Shown piece by piece: positions 14,770-23,701 of a DNA stretch of 64,000 nt. Within the stretch, counting starts at the first letter, position 1, and each line of letters starts with the position of its first letter. The DNA lies in the NCBI GenBank assembly GCA_007693965.1, contig RECQ01000057.1:1-64000 (forward strand), given 5' to 3'. The notes under the pieces are model-generated. The model was not told the DNA's origin. It searched no databases and saw only the letters and a list, made by a program, of their open reading frames with translations. The DNA is from Phycisphaeraceae bacterium (GTDB taxonomy: Bacteria; Planctomycetota; Phycisphaerae; Phycisphaerales; UBA1924). Position numbers and translations under genes: made by a program.

Positions 14770-16773
14770 TCAGGCGCTCTGGCCGTCGGCGTGACGCGCC
14801 GCCTCCCTCTCCTGGGAGTCGCCGAGGAACTGTTTCACGCCATCCTGCGACGGCGTCCGACCGGTTCCGGCCGCCACGGGCGACTTCTCCGGAATGATAT
14901 AGAGTTCGTTCGCCAGCGTGTCGTTGTGCTTGAGGGCGGCGTCCGCGGCCCGGAGCATGCTCTCGTCCGCATTGTCGGTCAGCAGCTGGATGTTCCTGCG
15001 GATCTCTACGTCCGCCATCGCCAGGAAATACTCCGCCGCGGCGCGGTCGCGCTCGAACTCCACGCCCTCCTCGCCCGCACGAATCTGCCGGTCCAGCCGC
15101 GAAAGCACGCACGCGCTGGCGTGCATCAGGATGGCGTTGTCCGCAAGCCGCGCCTGCACCGCCTGGCGGTTGATGATGTTCTCCTCGTGTCGCTTGCTGG
15201 CCATCTTGAACTGATGGCTGTGCTCGCGCACCTGCTCACACAGCCGCTCGGCGTGCGCTGTCAACGAGCCGTGCAGCCGCGTGATCCGCGGCGCCGGACG
15301 ACGGATCCCGAGGAACAGCTCCGTCGCCAGCGGGATGGACAGCTTCATGATCGTCGGGTTGAACGCGTGCCGGAAGATGCGCGACAGGTTCTCCCCCAGG
15401 CCCTCGCTCTTGTCCCAGCCCACAGCGCTCTTCACGCCGATCATCTGCTCAGCGAGCTGCTTGCCGCCGTAGGCGAAGATGAACGACTGCATCACCTCGT
15501 TGGCGCCCTCGACGATGATGTTGATGCGGCTGTCGCGGAAGGCCCGCTCAACCTCGTTCTCCGTCATGTACGACTCGCCGCCCATGATCTGCACCGCGTC
15601 GTTGATCACGCGCCAGCCCATCTCCGAGCAGAAGACCTTGCACGCCGCCGTCTCGAGCATGATGTCGTCGTCGTGCCGATCCAGCATGCCGGTCGTCATG
15701 TAGAGGACCGCGTCCATCGCGTAGCACATCGCGGCCATGTGGGCGACCCGCGTGCGCACCAGCTCGAAGGCCGACAGTGGTCGACCGAACTGATGCCGCG
15801 TCTGCGACCACTTGATCGCCTGATCCATGCTCCGACGAGCCGAGCCGACCATGCCCGCCGAGAGTGTGCACCGGCCGAAGTTCAGGCACGTCAGCGCCAC
15901 GTTCAGCCCGCGCCCCTCCTTGTGCAGCAGGTTCTCACGCGGCACGCGCACGTTGTTGAAGCGGATGCGCGCCTGCCACGTTCCCCGGATGCCGCACTTA
16001 CTGCGGTTCTTCTGATAGATGTCCACGCCCTCCATGTCCGGCGTGCACACCAGGGCGCTGACCTTGTCGATCTCCTTGCCCGACTTCTCGTCGCGGATCT
16101 TCTGCTTGCACATCACCGTGAAGATGCTGCTCAGCGCGCCCGAGGTGGCCCACTTCTTCTCGCCATTGAGAATGTAGTGGCTCCCGTCCTCACTCAGCTC
16201 GCAGCGCGTCTCCTGGCCGCCGGCGTCACAGCCCACGTTCGGCTCGGAGAGGCAGAACGCCGACACCCATTCCGTCGCAAGCTTTTTCAGCCACCGCTTC
16301 TTCTGCTCCTCGGTTCCGAAGAGCATGATCGCCTTGCACCCGATCGACTGGTGCGCCGACACCAGCACCGCGGTCGATCCGCAGGAGGCGCCGATCCGCT
16401 CAAGAATCCGGTTGTAACTCGTGATGCCGAGCCCCAGGCCGCCGTACTCGCGCGGAATCGTCATCCCCATCACGCCAAGATCGAACAGCTTGTCGATCAC
16501 CCAGCGAGGAATCTCCTGATCCTGGTCAATCCGCGTCGCGGGATGCTCGTTGCGAAGGTAGTCATCCAGCGCTGCCAGAAGCTGATCGCACCGCGCAGTC
16601 TCCTCCGCGTCGACCGTCGGATAGGGAAACGCCAGCTCTTCCCGGAAGTTGCCCCAGAAGAAGTTCTTCATGAACCCCATCTCGGAGGGCTCCGGACCGA
16701 GCATCGCCTCGGCGTCCGCGATCATCTTCCGGTCCTGGGCGGATATTCCCTTGAGATTCTTCAGGTCAGCCAT
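14770..16773 (-). CDS. Acyl-CoA dehydrogenase, VLCAD/ACAD9-like long form
   Basis: A 667-residue FAD enzyme that forms the alpha,beta double bond of acyl-CoAs. Standard ACAD stretches are present ('GMTIPREYGGLGLGITSYNR', 'CLSEPNVGCDAG', 'LNGEKKWATSGA'). 'FRDSRINIIVEGANEVMQSF' places the catalytic Glu at the position used by VLCAD, MCAD and SBCAD, not at the isovaleryl-CoA dehydrogenase position. A C-terminal helical extension of ~200 residues follows, as in VLCAD. Context suggests isovaleryl-CoA or other branched acyl-CoA; sequence suggests a VLCAD relative. The start at 16773 begins MADLKNLKGISAQDRKMI; 15 extra codons upstream are in frame but look non-coding. Confidence 0.93.
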   Translation of the reverse strand: MADLKNLKGISAQDRKMIADAEAMLGPEPSEMGFMKNFFWGNFREELAFPYPTVDAEETARCDQLLAALDDYLRNEHPATRIDQDQEIPRWVIDKLFDLGVMGMTIPREYGGLGLGITSYNRILERIGASCGSTAVLVSAHQSIGCKAIMLFGTEEQKKRWLKKLATEWVSAFCLSEPNVGCDAGGQETRCELSEDGSHYILNGEKKWATSGALSSIFTVMCKQKIRDEKSGKEIDKVSALVCTPDMEGVDIYQKNRSKCGIRGTWQARIRFNNVRVPRENLLHKEGRGLNVALTCLNFGRCTLSAGMVGSARRSMDQAIKWSQTRHQFGRPLSAFELVRTRVAHMAAMCYAMDAVLYMTTGMLDRHDDDIMLETAACKVFCSEMGWRVINDAVQIMGGESYMTENEVERAFRDSRINIIVEGANEVMQSFIFAYGGKQLAEQMIGVKSAVGWDKSEGLGENLSRIFRHAFNPTIMKLSIPLATELFLGIRRPAPRITRLHGSLTAHAERLCEQVREHSHQFKMASKRHEENIINRQAVQARLADNAILMHASACVLSRLDRQIRAGEEGVEFERDRAAAEYFLAMADVEIRRNIQLLTDNADESMLRAADAALKHNDTLANELYIIPEKSPVAAGTGRTPSQDGVKQFLGDSQEREAARHADGQSA

Positions 16774-16854
16774 TGCTTGAATGCCTCTCCGGTGTGTACA
16801 ACGACGCGCTGCGGCCATGCCCTCCGGCGCCGACGTGGCGGAGTCACTTCCGCT

Positions 16855-17751
16855 TTACCTGCTCGCGCTTCGATCGAAGAACGCCTTGATCGAAGCCCGC
16901 GCCTTTTCTGTTTTCCGCAGACGAATGAGCGAACGCCGCTCCATCGCCAGAGCATGATCCCAATCCCCGTTCACCCCCGCGCGCACGCAGTCGGCGATCG
17001 CCGACGCCGCATCCCCCTCGGGTAGTTCGCTCTTCACACGCTCAAGCGCCTTGCGAACGTCGTCCACATGCTCCCGCTGCGACACGCACCGCGGCCGGCG
17101 TGGATCAGACCGCTCCGGCTTCCGCTGTGCCGCCCGACTCCTGGCCGCCTCCAGCAGCGCCTCGCGCGAATCGTGCAACGATTCGAAGAGACCCATCTCC
17201 ATCGCCTCATCGGCGATCATCGTCGCGCCCGAGGCCGTCATGCCGATCGCCTGCCCTGGCTCGATCCGCGCCGGCAACAGATTCGTCCCGCCCCAGCCCG
17301 GACAGATGCCCAGCGTCGCCTCCACCAGCCCGATCGGATACGCCCGCTCGCCTTCCTTCGGCCGCAGCCCCAGCAGCACATCGCAGTGCATCGCCAGTTC
17401 CAGCCCGCCTCCCAGGGCGGCGCCATCCACCGCCGCCACCGATGTGTACGGCAGGGCCGCGATCCGGCCGAAGACTTGCTGCCCATAGGCGAGATACGCA
17501 TCTAGCTCTGAGTCATCCAGCCCGTCGATTTCCTTCAGATCGGCCCCGGCCACGAAGACACGGGCCGAATCCGATGCGATCACCAGCCCGCCGATGTTTT
17601 CACCAAGGTCGTCCAGCGTCGCATCCAGGCGAGCGAGCAGGGCCCGGTCCATCACCAGCGCCTTCCGATCCGGCTGCTCCAGCGAAATCGTGACGACGGG
17701 GCCCGGGCCTCCAAGGTCGTCGCGCTGGTATGGCAGTGGCCGGTGGTCCAT
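16855..17751 (-). CDS. Enoyl-CoA hydratase/isomerase family protein (crotonase 1)
   Basis: A 298-residue crotonase-fold protein. The oxyanion-hole strand is 'VFVAGADLKEI'. 'DGAALGGGLELAMHCD' retains the first catalytic Glu and 'IGLVEATLGICPGWGG' retains the second, so it is hydratase-competent by motif. A C-terminal extension of ~60 residues reaches an Arg/Ser-rich end. It is the first gene of a minus-strand run through the acyl-CoA dehydrogenase and leucine dehydrogenase. The substrate is not determined; methylglutaconyl-CoA or a beta-oxidation enoyl-CoA are options. Confidence 0.9.
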   Translation of the reverse strand: MDHRPLPYQRDDLGGPGPVVTISLEQPDRKALVMDRALLARLDATLDDLGENIGGLVIASDSARVFVAGADLKEIDGLDDSELDAYLAYGQQVFGRIAALPYTSVAAVDGAALGGGLELAMHCDVLLGLRPKEGERAYPIGLVEATLGICPGWGGTNLLPARIEPGQAIGMTASGATMIADEAMEMGLFESLHDSREALLEAARSRAAQRKPERSDPRRPRCVSQREHVDDVRKALERVKSELPEGDAASAIADCVRAGVNGDWDHALAMERRSLIRLRKTEKARASIKAFFDRSASR

Positions 17752-17897
17752 CCCTGCTCCAATGACCCGCGTCGAGCGGGTGAGTTCGAAGACGATTCAG
17801 GCGTGGAGCGTCGCTCCATCTCGCACGCTCGAGGGGGGGCGCGGCGGAAAACCGGTCCTCTGACTCCGGAAACCGCAGGCAACCCATCAGTCTTCCA

Positions 17898-17926
17898 AGT
17901 ATAGGGCATTTCGAGGTCAATGTGAC
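17898..17926 (-). promoter_or_regulatory. Candidate sigma-70-type promoter for crotonase 1 and downstream genes
   Basis: On the minus strand GTCACA (17926-17921) is followed by a 17-nt spacer and TATACT (17903-17898). It matches four and five of six consensus bases and lies 147 nt before the crotonase 1 start. This 215-bp gap is the only long break between the crotonase 1 and crotonase 2 genes. Confidence 0.4.
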
Positions 17927-17966
17927 CCCGGATGCGTCCCGAACAGGAATAGCGAATCCGACCGGT

Positions 17967-18746
17967 TTATCGCGGCCCCGAACCCGCGAACATCTGCCGC
18001 AGCCGCGTTCTGGCCTCCTCAGAGGTCACCACGCTCGCCGACAGCCGGGCCCCGCTCCGCACCATCTCAGCCAGATCCCCGCCATCAGGCCCACTCTCCA
18101 GCTTGTTCAGCCAGGTCTTGGTGGCCCTCAGAGCCTCCGGCCCGGCGCCGGCCAGTCGCTCCGACAGCGCCTGGGCCCGCGTATCCAGTTCCCCCTCCTC
18201 GACCACCGTGCTGACCAGGCCGATCTCAGCCGCCCGGCGCCCGGTCATCGTCCCGCCTTCCAGAAGAATCCGCCGGGCCTGTCCGTGCCCCACCCGCAGG
18301 GCAAGCCATGGCGCCACCACCGCCGGGCAGACGCCGAGGTCCACCTCCGGGAAGCCGATCTTCGCCTCGGGATGCGTGATCGAGATGTCGCACACGCACA
18401 TCAGTCCGCAACCGCCGCCGATCGCCCCGCCGCGCACCTTCGCCACCGTGGTCATGGGCAGGGCCCGCAACTCCAGCGTCAGCTCCGCGATCTCGCTCAG
18501 CAGCTTCTCCGGCGCCCCCGGCTCATCCAGGACGGCCCGCAGATCCATCCCGGCGCAGAACGCCTTGCCCGCGCCTTCGATGACGCACACCGTCACATCC
18601 GGCGTCTTCGCAAGCTCCGCCACGCGCGCCCGCAGCGCCGCCAGCAGGTCGAGCGAGAGCGCGTTGCGCGCATCGGGCCGGTTGAGCGTGAGTCGTGCGA
18701 CGGCGCCATCGCGATCAATCGTGGCGAGTTCGGACACCTGGTTCAT
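17967..18746 (-). CDS. Enoyl-CoA hydratase, methylglutaconyl-CoA hydratase-like (crotonase 2)
   Basis: A 259-residue crotonase. 'AFCAGMDLRAVLD' is the oxyanion region. 'GGAIGGGCGLMCVCD' has Gly where classical enoyl-CoA hydratase has the first Glu, while 'IGFPEVDLGVCPAVVAP' keeps the second. This combination resembles LiuC/GnyH-type 3-methylglutaconyl-CoA hydratases of the leucine pathway (family knowledge, assignment inferred). The ATG at 18746 overlaps the crotonase 3 stop in an ATGA; a GTG three codons earlier is the alternative. The neighbouring HMG-CoA lyase supports the assignment. Confidence 0.88.
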   Translation of the reverse strand: MNQVSELATIDRDGAVARLTLNRPDARNALSLDLLAALRARVAELAKTPDVTVCVIEGAGKAFCAGMDLRAVLDEPGAPEKLLSEIAELTLELRALPMTTVAKVRGGAIGGGCGLMCVCDISITHPEAKIGFPEVDLGVCPAVVAPWLALRVGHGQARRILLEGGTMTGRRAAEIGLVSTVVEEGELDTRAQALSERLAGAGPEALRATKTWLNKLESGPDGGDLAEMVRSGARLSASVVTSEEARTRLRQMFAGSGPR

Positions 18747-19513
18747 CCTTTCCACAGCGCGGCGAGTCGCTCACGCTCTTCCTCGGATCCACACAGCGAA
18801 AGCGACGCCTGCAGCGCCTCATCAAACTCATCATCACGTCCCGTTCCGTCCACATGATTCAGCCACAACTTGGTCGCGCGTATGGCGTGGGGCGGCTTGA
18901 CCGCCAACGCCGTCGCGATCTCCATCATCCGCGGACGCACACCATCACTGTCGGGCACGCATTCGTGCGCCAGCCCGATCCGCGCCGCCTCGCGCCCGTC
19001 GATCAACCCCGGATCGAGCAGCCGCTCGCGGGCCCGCCCGGCGCCCACCGCCCGCACCAGCAGCGGCGAAGCCACCGCCGGGCTCACACCCAGCCGCACC
19101 ACCGGATATCCCAGCTTCGCGTCCGCATTCACCACCACGAAATCGGCGCCCCCCAGCAGGGCGCACCCGCCCGCGATCGCGCCGCCCTGAACGCCGATCA
19201 CCACCGGAATCGGCAACCGCCGAAAGGCCCGCACCGTCTCGGAGAGCCGTGTCAACAGCGCGCCCATCGCCAGATCATCGTCGCGGCACATTGACAGATC
19301 GAACCCCGAGCAGAACACATCGCCCTCGCCGCCGATCGCCACGGCCCGCACGCCATCCGGCCCCGTGCTGTGCGACTCCTCCCGCAATCGGACGGCGCAG
19401 TCGCGCAGATTGGCCAGCATGTCGGGCGTCAGCGCGTTGCGCTTCTCGCGCCGGTCGATCATCGCCAGCGCGACCATTCCTCCCGGCGTCTCGATGTGCT
19501 CGATGCGGATCAT
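18743..19513 (-). CDS. Crotonase-fold protein lacking both catalytic glutamates (crotonase 3)
   Basis: A 256-residue paralogue of crotonase 2. 'VFCSGFDLSMC' is the oxyanion segment. 'GGAIAGGCALLGGAD' and 'LGYPVVRLGVSPAVASP' show Ala/Leu and Val where hydratases use Glu, so water activation by the usual pair is not possible. It may be an isomerase, decarboxylase, thioesterase or non-catalytic partner. The gene is joined by ATGA overlaps to HMG-CoA lyase upstream and crotonase 2 downstream. The ATG at 19513 is set by the overlap; 11 upstream in-frame codons belong to the lyase gene. Confidence 0.87.
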   Translation of the reverse strand: MIRIEHIETPGGMVALAMIDRREKRNALTPDMLANLRDCAVRLREESHSTGPDGVRAVAIGGEGDVFCSGFDLSMCRDDDLAMGALLTRLSETVRAFRRLPIPVVIGVQGGAIAGGCALLGGADFVVVNADAKLGYPVVRLGVSPAVASPLLVRAVGAGRARERLLDPGLIDGREAARIGLAHECVPDSDGVRPRMMEIATALAVKPPHAIRATKLWLNHVDGTGRDDEFDEALQASLSLCGSEEERERLAALWKG

Positions 19514-20445
19514 GATGCGCCGCCCTTCACCGCCGCAGCGCGGCATTGTGCAAGAATCTGCCGCGCGAAATCTCCAGCCCGCTTGAGAGCGTCCATGTCC
19601 ACGCCCGTCTCGAACCCAGCATCATGGATCGTCCCCACCAGCAGCTCCGTATCGATGTTCCCCGGCGCCGGTTTCTCCGGTGTGCCCGCATACGGACAGC
19701 CTCCGATCCCCGCGACCGCGCCGTCGAACCGCCGCACCCCGAGCTCCAGCCCCCGGCGCACGCACGACGCCGCCCGTCCGAAGGTGTCGTGCAGATGCAG
19801 CGCGATCCGCCTGCGCATCGCCTCCTCTGGGAACGCGTCGAGCAGCGCCGAAAGACTTTCCGGCGTGGCGGCGCCGATCGTGTCGCCCAGGTCGATTTCA
19901 ACATCCACCCCGCCCCCCGGCGCCAGCGCCAGCAGCGCATCCGTCACCCGGCGCACCGCGCCGGGTTCGATCGCCCCCTCGAATGGGCACGCCACCGCGC
20001 ATGACACATACATCCGCACCGCCATCCCCGCCTCGAACGCCCGCGGCAGAAAAACCCCGAATCGCTCGATCGTCTCCGCGATCGAGGCATTGGTGTTCTT
20101 GCGCGAAAACGTCTCGGACGCCGCGGTGAAGACCGCGATCTTCAGCGGGCGCCCACCCTGGTGGATCGCCAGCGCCCGCTCGAAGCCCTTCTCATTCGGA
20201 ACCAGCGCCGACAGAGCCGGCCCCTCGCGCCCGGCCTCCAGCTCCAGCGAGGCCAGCACATCCTCTGCATCTCCGAGCTGGGGAATCCATTTCGGCGACA
20301 CGAAGCTGGTCGCCTCCACCTCGTCGACGCCGGTCGCGCACAGAAACTCGATCAGACGGACCTTGTCCGCCGTCGGCACGCGCGCCGGCTCATTCTGCAG
20401 ACCATCGCGCGGCGAGACATCGGTGATGCGCACTCGTTCGGACAT
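19510..20445 (-). CDS. Hydroxymethylglutaryl-CoA lyase
   Basis: A 311-residue TIM-barrel lyase. It cleaves HMG-CoA to acetyl-CoA and acetoacetate, the last step of leucine degradation. 'DVSPRDGLQNEP' holds the catalytic Arg-Asp, 'FTAASETFSRKNTN' and the metal-binding 'LHLHDTFGR' are present, and 'GIGGCPYAGTPEKPAPGN' is the active-site loop Cys motif. It heads a three-gene overlapping set (ATGA junctions) with crotonases 3 and 2. ATG 20445 is preferred to an in-frame start six codons upstream because MSERVRITDVSPRDG is the usual N-terminus. Confidence 0.95.
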   Translation of the reverse strand: MSERVRITDVSPRDGLQNEPARVPTADKVRLIEFLCATGVDEVEATSFVSPKWIPQLGDAEDVLASLELEAGREGPALSALVPNEKGFERALAIHQGGRPLKIAVFTAASETFSRKNTNASIAETIERFGVFLPRAFEAGMAVRMYVSCAVACPFEGAIEPGAVRRVTDALLALAPGGGVDVEIDLGDTIGAATPESLSALLDAFPEEAMRRRIALHLHDTFGRAASCVRRGLELGVRRFDGAVAGIGGCPYAGTPEKPAPGNIDTELLVGTIHDAGFETGVDMDALKRAGDFARQILAQCRAAAVKGGAS

Positions 20446-20493
20446 TGCCCGCCATCGTATCACGGGCGGGCCATCGCTCCCACGGCGCCGGGA

Positions 20494-22227
20494 TCACGCC
20501 GCCGGCCGGCTCACTCTCCGGGGCGTGGCGCCCGTGATCCAGCGCCGACAGGTCGCCAGGAAGTTGGCCCGGTCGATGGGCTTGACGATGTAGTCGTCGC
20601 AGCCCGCTTCCAAGCACAGAAGCCGATCCTCCTCCATCGCGTTCGCGGTCAGCGCTGCGATCGGCCCCGCATACCACTGCTCGCGCAGCTCGCGGGCGGC
20701 GCCATAGCCGTCCAGCACCGGCATCTGCATGTCCAGCAGAATCAGGTCGAACGACTGCCCCTCGGCGCACGCGTTCATGGCCGCGGCGACGGCCTCCCGC
20801 CCATTCTCCACGATCTCAACCTGCGCCCCCGCCGATCGCAGGATATGGCCGATCAGTTTCTGGTTGTCCGGGTTGTCTTCGGCGAGCAGAATCCGGCCCT
20901 GAAGTTCAGGCATAGACGCAGCGTCTTCACCCGTTCGCCCGCAATTCGGCGCGTCGTCCGACTCGATCTCAGGATGACCACACTCGATCGCCGGAAGCTC
21001 CAATGTGAAGACGCTCCCCCGCCCCGGCTCACTCTCGGCGCGTATCCCGCCGCCCATCAGTTCGGCCAGTCGTCGCGAAATCGCCAGCCCCAGCCCTGTG
21101 CCGCCATGCAACCGTGTCGTCGACGAATCAGCCTGGCGGAAGGGGAGGAACATTTCCTCCAGCGCCTCGTGACTGATCCCGACCCCCGTGTCCGCGACTT
21201 CGATACGCAGCTGCGGCTTGCCCCTGGCGTCCTGCGCAGTCCCCAGCGTCATCCGCACTTCGCCATCCTGTGTGAACTTGATCGCGTTGCTCACCAGGTT
21301 CACAAGTATCTGCCGGATCCGCAGCGGGTCTCCGATCACCCGGTCAGGCGTCGACTCCGAAGATTCGATGACCAGATTCAATCCATTCTTCTCCGCCCGC
21401 AGCCGCAGCAGATCGCCGACTTCATCCAGAATCGAACGCGGATCTGAGGGGATGCGCTCCAGCGTCAATTCATCCGATTCGATCTTCGACAGGTCGAGAA
21501 TGTCGTTGATCAGCGACAGCAGGTGGCGCGCTGAACGGCTGATGATGTCCGCCGCCTCGGCCCGCTGCCCCTCACCGACGTTCTGTTCGCACATCATTTC
21601 CGCATATCCCATGATGGCCGTCATGGGCGTGCGGATTTCGTGGCTCATGTTCGCGAGAAATCGCGACTTGGCGGCGCTCGCCTGCTGCGCTGCCTGGCAG
21701 GAGATTTCGAGGTCGCGCCGAAGATCGTCGAGCTGGTGGATCGTCCGCCGCAGCTCGATCTGCGTCATCACCTGCTCCGCCAGCGCCTGCAGCCAGTGGA
21801 TCTGACGGGCGGTGAATTCCCGCGGCTTCCGGTCCAGTATGCAGAACATACCCAGGCACAGCCCGTCCCTCGTTCGCAGCGGCGCCCCCGCATACGACCG
21901 CAGACCCGCTTCGTCTTTCACAAGTGGATAGTCGCTGAAGCGCGAGTCGCGCGTCGCATCGGGAACGATAAGCAGGTCCGGGCTCCCAAGCCCATGCTGA
22001 CAGAACGAAAGTTCCCGCGGATATTCACTCAGATCGAATCCGACCTGCGACTTGAACCACACCCGAGTCTGGTCCACCAGGCTCACAATCGCGATCGGCG
22101 CCTCGCACAACTCCGCCGCGAGCTGTGTCAGATCGTCGAACGCCTTCTCGGGCGGCGTGTCGAGTATCGAACACTCGCGCAGCGCGGAAATCCGTGCGGT
22201 CTCATCTCGGGAAACTTCTCCGATCAT
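20494..22227 (-). CDS. Hybrid sensor histidine kinase (GAF-HisKA-HATPase-receiver)
   Basis: A 577-residue soluble hybrid kinase without membrane segments. A GAF domain spans ~25-160. The HisKA phospho-His is His196 in 'ANMSHEIRTPMTAIMGY'. The ATPase domain shows 'NLVSNAIKFT', 'DTGVGIS' and 'GGTGLGLAISRRL'. The C-terminal receiver starts 'RILLAEDNPDNQKL' and has its Asp in 'LLDMQMPVLDGYG', with Lys in 'YIVKPID'. GGAGG 7 nt before ATG 22227 fixes the start; the upstream in-frame ATG adds 33 residues of low quality. No response regulator partner is adjacent. It is embedded in the leucine locus but its signal is unknown. Confidence 0.93.
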   Translation of the reverse strand: MIGEVSRDETARISALRECSILDTPPEKAFDDLTQLAAELCEAPIAIVSLVDQTRVWFKSQVGFDLSEYPRELSFCQHGLGSPDLLIVPDATRDSRFSDYPLVKDEAGLRSYAGAPLRTRDGLCLGMFCILDRKPREFTARQIHWLQALAEQVMTQIELRRTIHQLDDLRRDLEISCQAAQQASAAKSRFLANMSHEIRTPMTAIMGYAEMMCEQNVGEGQRAEAADIISRSARHLLSLINDILDLSKIESDELTLERIPSDPRSILDEVGDLLRLRAEKNGLNLVIESSESTPDRVIGDPLRIRQILVNLVSNAIKFTQDGEVRMTLGTAQDARGKPQLRIEVADTGVGISHEALEEMFLPFRQADSSTTRLHGGTGLGLAISRRLAELMGGGIRAESEPGRGSVFTLELPAIECGHPEIESDDAPNCGRTGEDAASMPELQGRILLAEDNPDNQKLIGHILRSAGAQVEIVENGREAVAAAMNACAEGQSFDLILLDMQMPVLDGYGAARELREQWYAGPIAALTANAMEEDRLLCLEAGCDDYIVKPIDRANFLATCRRWITGATPRRVSRPAA

Positions 22228-22430
22228 TTCACCGCCTCCAGATTCTCTCGACGCCGATCCTGCCCAAACCCGCGTCGCCGGGAAATCGGCCACGGGCGAC
22301 GTGTCGAGATCGAGCAGCGAAATCATCGGCCCCGCATGACGCGTTCTTGCCGTGAAGAATCATGACGCCCGCAACCGGGTGGACCGCCTGCGCCGGTTGC
22401 GCCGGATATGCCGACCCGAGCCGGGGGAGT

Positions 22431-23432
22431 TCACTCCGCCCGCTTGAAGAGGTCGAGAAACCGGTTCTCGTATTCCTTAAACACCCCCAGCCGGTCCAGC
22501 TCCCGCTTCAGATGCACCGCCCGCGAACGGTGCTCCTCAGCGTCCTTGAAGAGCCGCTCGATGTGCTCCCTGGCCGCCTCATCCAGCTTCTCATCGCCCT
22601 CCCCGGGCGAATGAATCTCGGACTCGGGGATGATCGGAAAGCCCTCTTCGCCCTCGCCTTCCTCTTCCTGCCGCTGCATCCGCTCCAGCAGCTCGGTCAG
22701 CGTCTGGTCCACGATGCGGCCCTGCTCGTTCAACTCATCCATGTTGACCTCCAGGCCCGTCATCAGGCAGAACGCCTCCAGCGCCGCCCGCGCCGCCTTC
22801 GGATTCGCTATGGCCGCGGCGAAGAACGGAATCTCACCCATCAGACACAACCCCGGAATCCCCCGCTCCGCCGCAGCGCCCAGCAGCACGCCGTTCATCC
22901 CGCCGATCTGCCCGCCCTCCAGCGGCGAAACCTCCAGCCGCTCCAGCTCATCGACCATCTCCTTCGATGTCACCGCCCCATGAACCCGCGGCTCCTGATC
23001 CGGCATGAGCTGCGACGCCATCGAGGCGAACGTCACCACCCGATCCACACCCCACTCCTGAGCCCGGTCCAGCAGCGCCCGCGCAAACGCCCACGCCCCC
23101 TGCGCCGGCTGCGCCTCCCCGATGAAGATCGTCAGATTCGCGCCCCCGGCCCGCGCGCCCGAGCCTGCGCCAGTCACAACCCCCGACGCCGCCCCGCCCG
23201 CCGAAACAATCGAGGGCCGCAAAAACATCGACTTCGGCAGCCGCGGCGTCTCGATCACACCCTTCACCACATCCACCGCCTGAATATCAAAATGCTCCGG
23301 CCGCTCCAGCTCCGCGACCACATCAAACCCGAGCTGCTGCGCCAGATGCCCCGCCCCCAGCACCGCCACACTCCCCATCCCCGGCCACGCGGCGAGCAAC
23401 CATGATGTCCGTTTGTCCGCATTGTTCGGCAT
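22431..23432 (-). CDS. PAC2 family protein
   Basis: A 333-residue protein of the PAC2 (proteasome assembly chaperone 2-like) family, which in bacteria is of unknown function. Seen are 'LLAAWPGMGSVAVLGAGHLA', 'FDIQAVDVVKGVIE', 'LTIFIGEAQPAQGA' and 'GGQIGGMNGVLLGAAAERG'. The C-terminal ~90 residues are acidic then form a likely coiled coil ('AEEHRSRAVHLKRELDRLG'). The ATG at 23432 starts MPNNADKRTSWLLAAWPG. The open frame continues upstream only through repeat-containing intergenic DNA. Such proteins are frequent in actinobacteria, archaea and planctomycetes. Confidence 0.88.
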   Translation of the reverse strand: MPNNADKRTSWLLAAWPGMGSVAVLGAGHLAQQLGFDVVAELERPEHFDIQAVDVVKGVIETPRLPKSMFLRPSIVSAGGAASGVVTGAGSGARAGGANLTIFIGEAQPAQGAWAFARALLDRAQEWGVDRVVTFASMASQLMPDQEPRVHGAVTSKEMVDELERLEVSPLEGGQIGGMNGVLLGAAAERGIPGLCLMGEIPFFAAAIANPKAARAALEAFCLMTGLEVNMDELNEQGRIVDQTLTELLERMQRQEEEGEGEEGFPIIPESEIHSPGEGDEKLDEAAREHIERLFKDAEEHRSRAVHLKRELDRLGVFKEYENRFLDLFKRAE

Positions 23433-23569
23433 AGATGAATCCTGTCCTGTCCGGCGCGTAGAGACGTCCTCCATGATAGCCGTATGCCCGTGCGCACGAA
23501 AACCACAAACGATGCGGAATCTCCGGATCCAGAGACGCTCCCATCGAGACTTCAATCCTGCGCAATTTC

Positions 23570-23601
23570 GAGACGCCGAGGCTGAGTCCTCGAAGCCTGG
23601 G
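23570..23601 (+). repeat. REP-like hairpin element, copy 1 (imperfect)
   Basis: GAGACG followed by CCGAGGCT, a 10-nt loop and AGCCTGGG. The right arm differs by one base from the perfect AGCCTCGG. Forward orientation, in the spacer between the RAYT-like gene and the PAC2 gene. The spacer 23433-23701 holds nothing else recognised. Confidence 0.85.
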
Positions 23602-23654
23602 AAAACCGCCCGAAACACCATGACCACACAATCACACACAAGCGATCACCGAAC

Positions 23655-23686
23655 CAGACGCCGAGGCTGAGTCCTCGAAGCCTCGG
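23655..23686 (+). repeat. REP-like hairpin element, copy 2
   Basis: CAGACG, then CCGAGGCT, a 10-nt loop and AGCCTCGG. The arms pair over 8 bp. Forward orientation, ending 15 bp past the 3' end of the RAYT-like gene. Confidence 0.88.
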
Positions 23687-23701
23687 AAGAAACGTCCGTA
23701 C

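Noticed and set aside
14791-17025. A 744-residue plus-strand open frame over the acyl-CoA dehydrogenase.
   Set aside because: Antisense shadow of a clear enzyme gene; no recognisable domain.
17800-17850. Short inverted repeat GGAGC-GTC-GCTCC in the crotonase 1 leader.
   Set aside because: A 5-bp stem is expected by chance in DNA of this GC content and no T-run follows.
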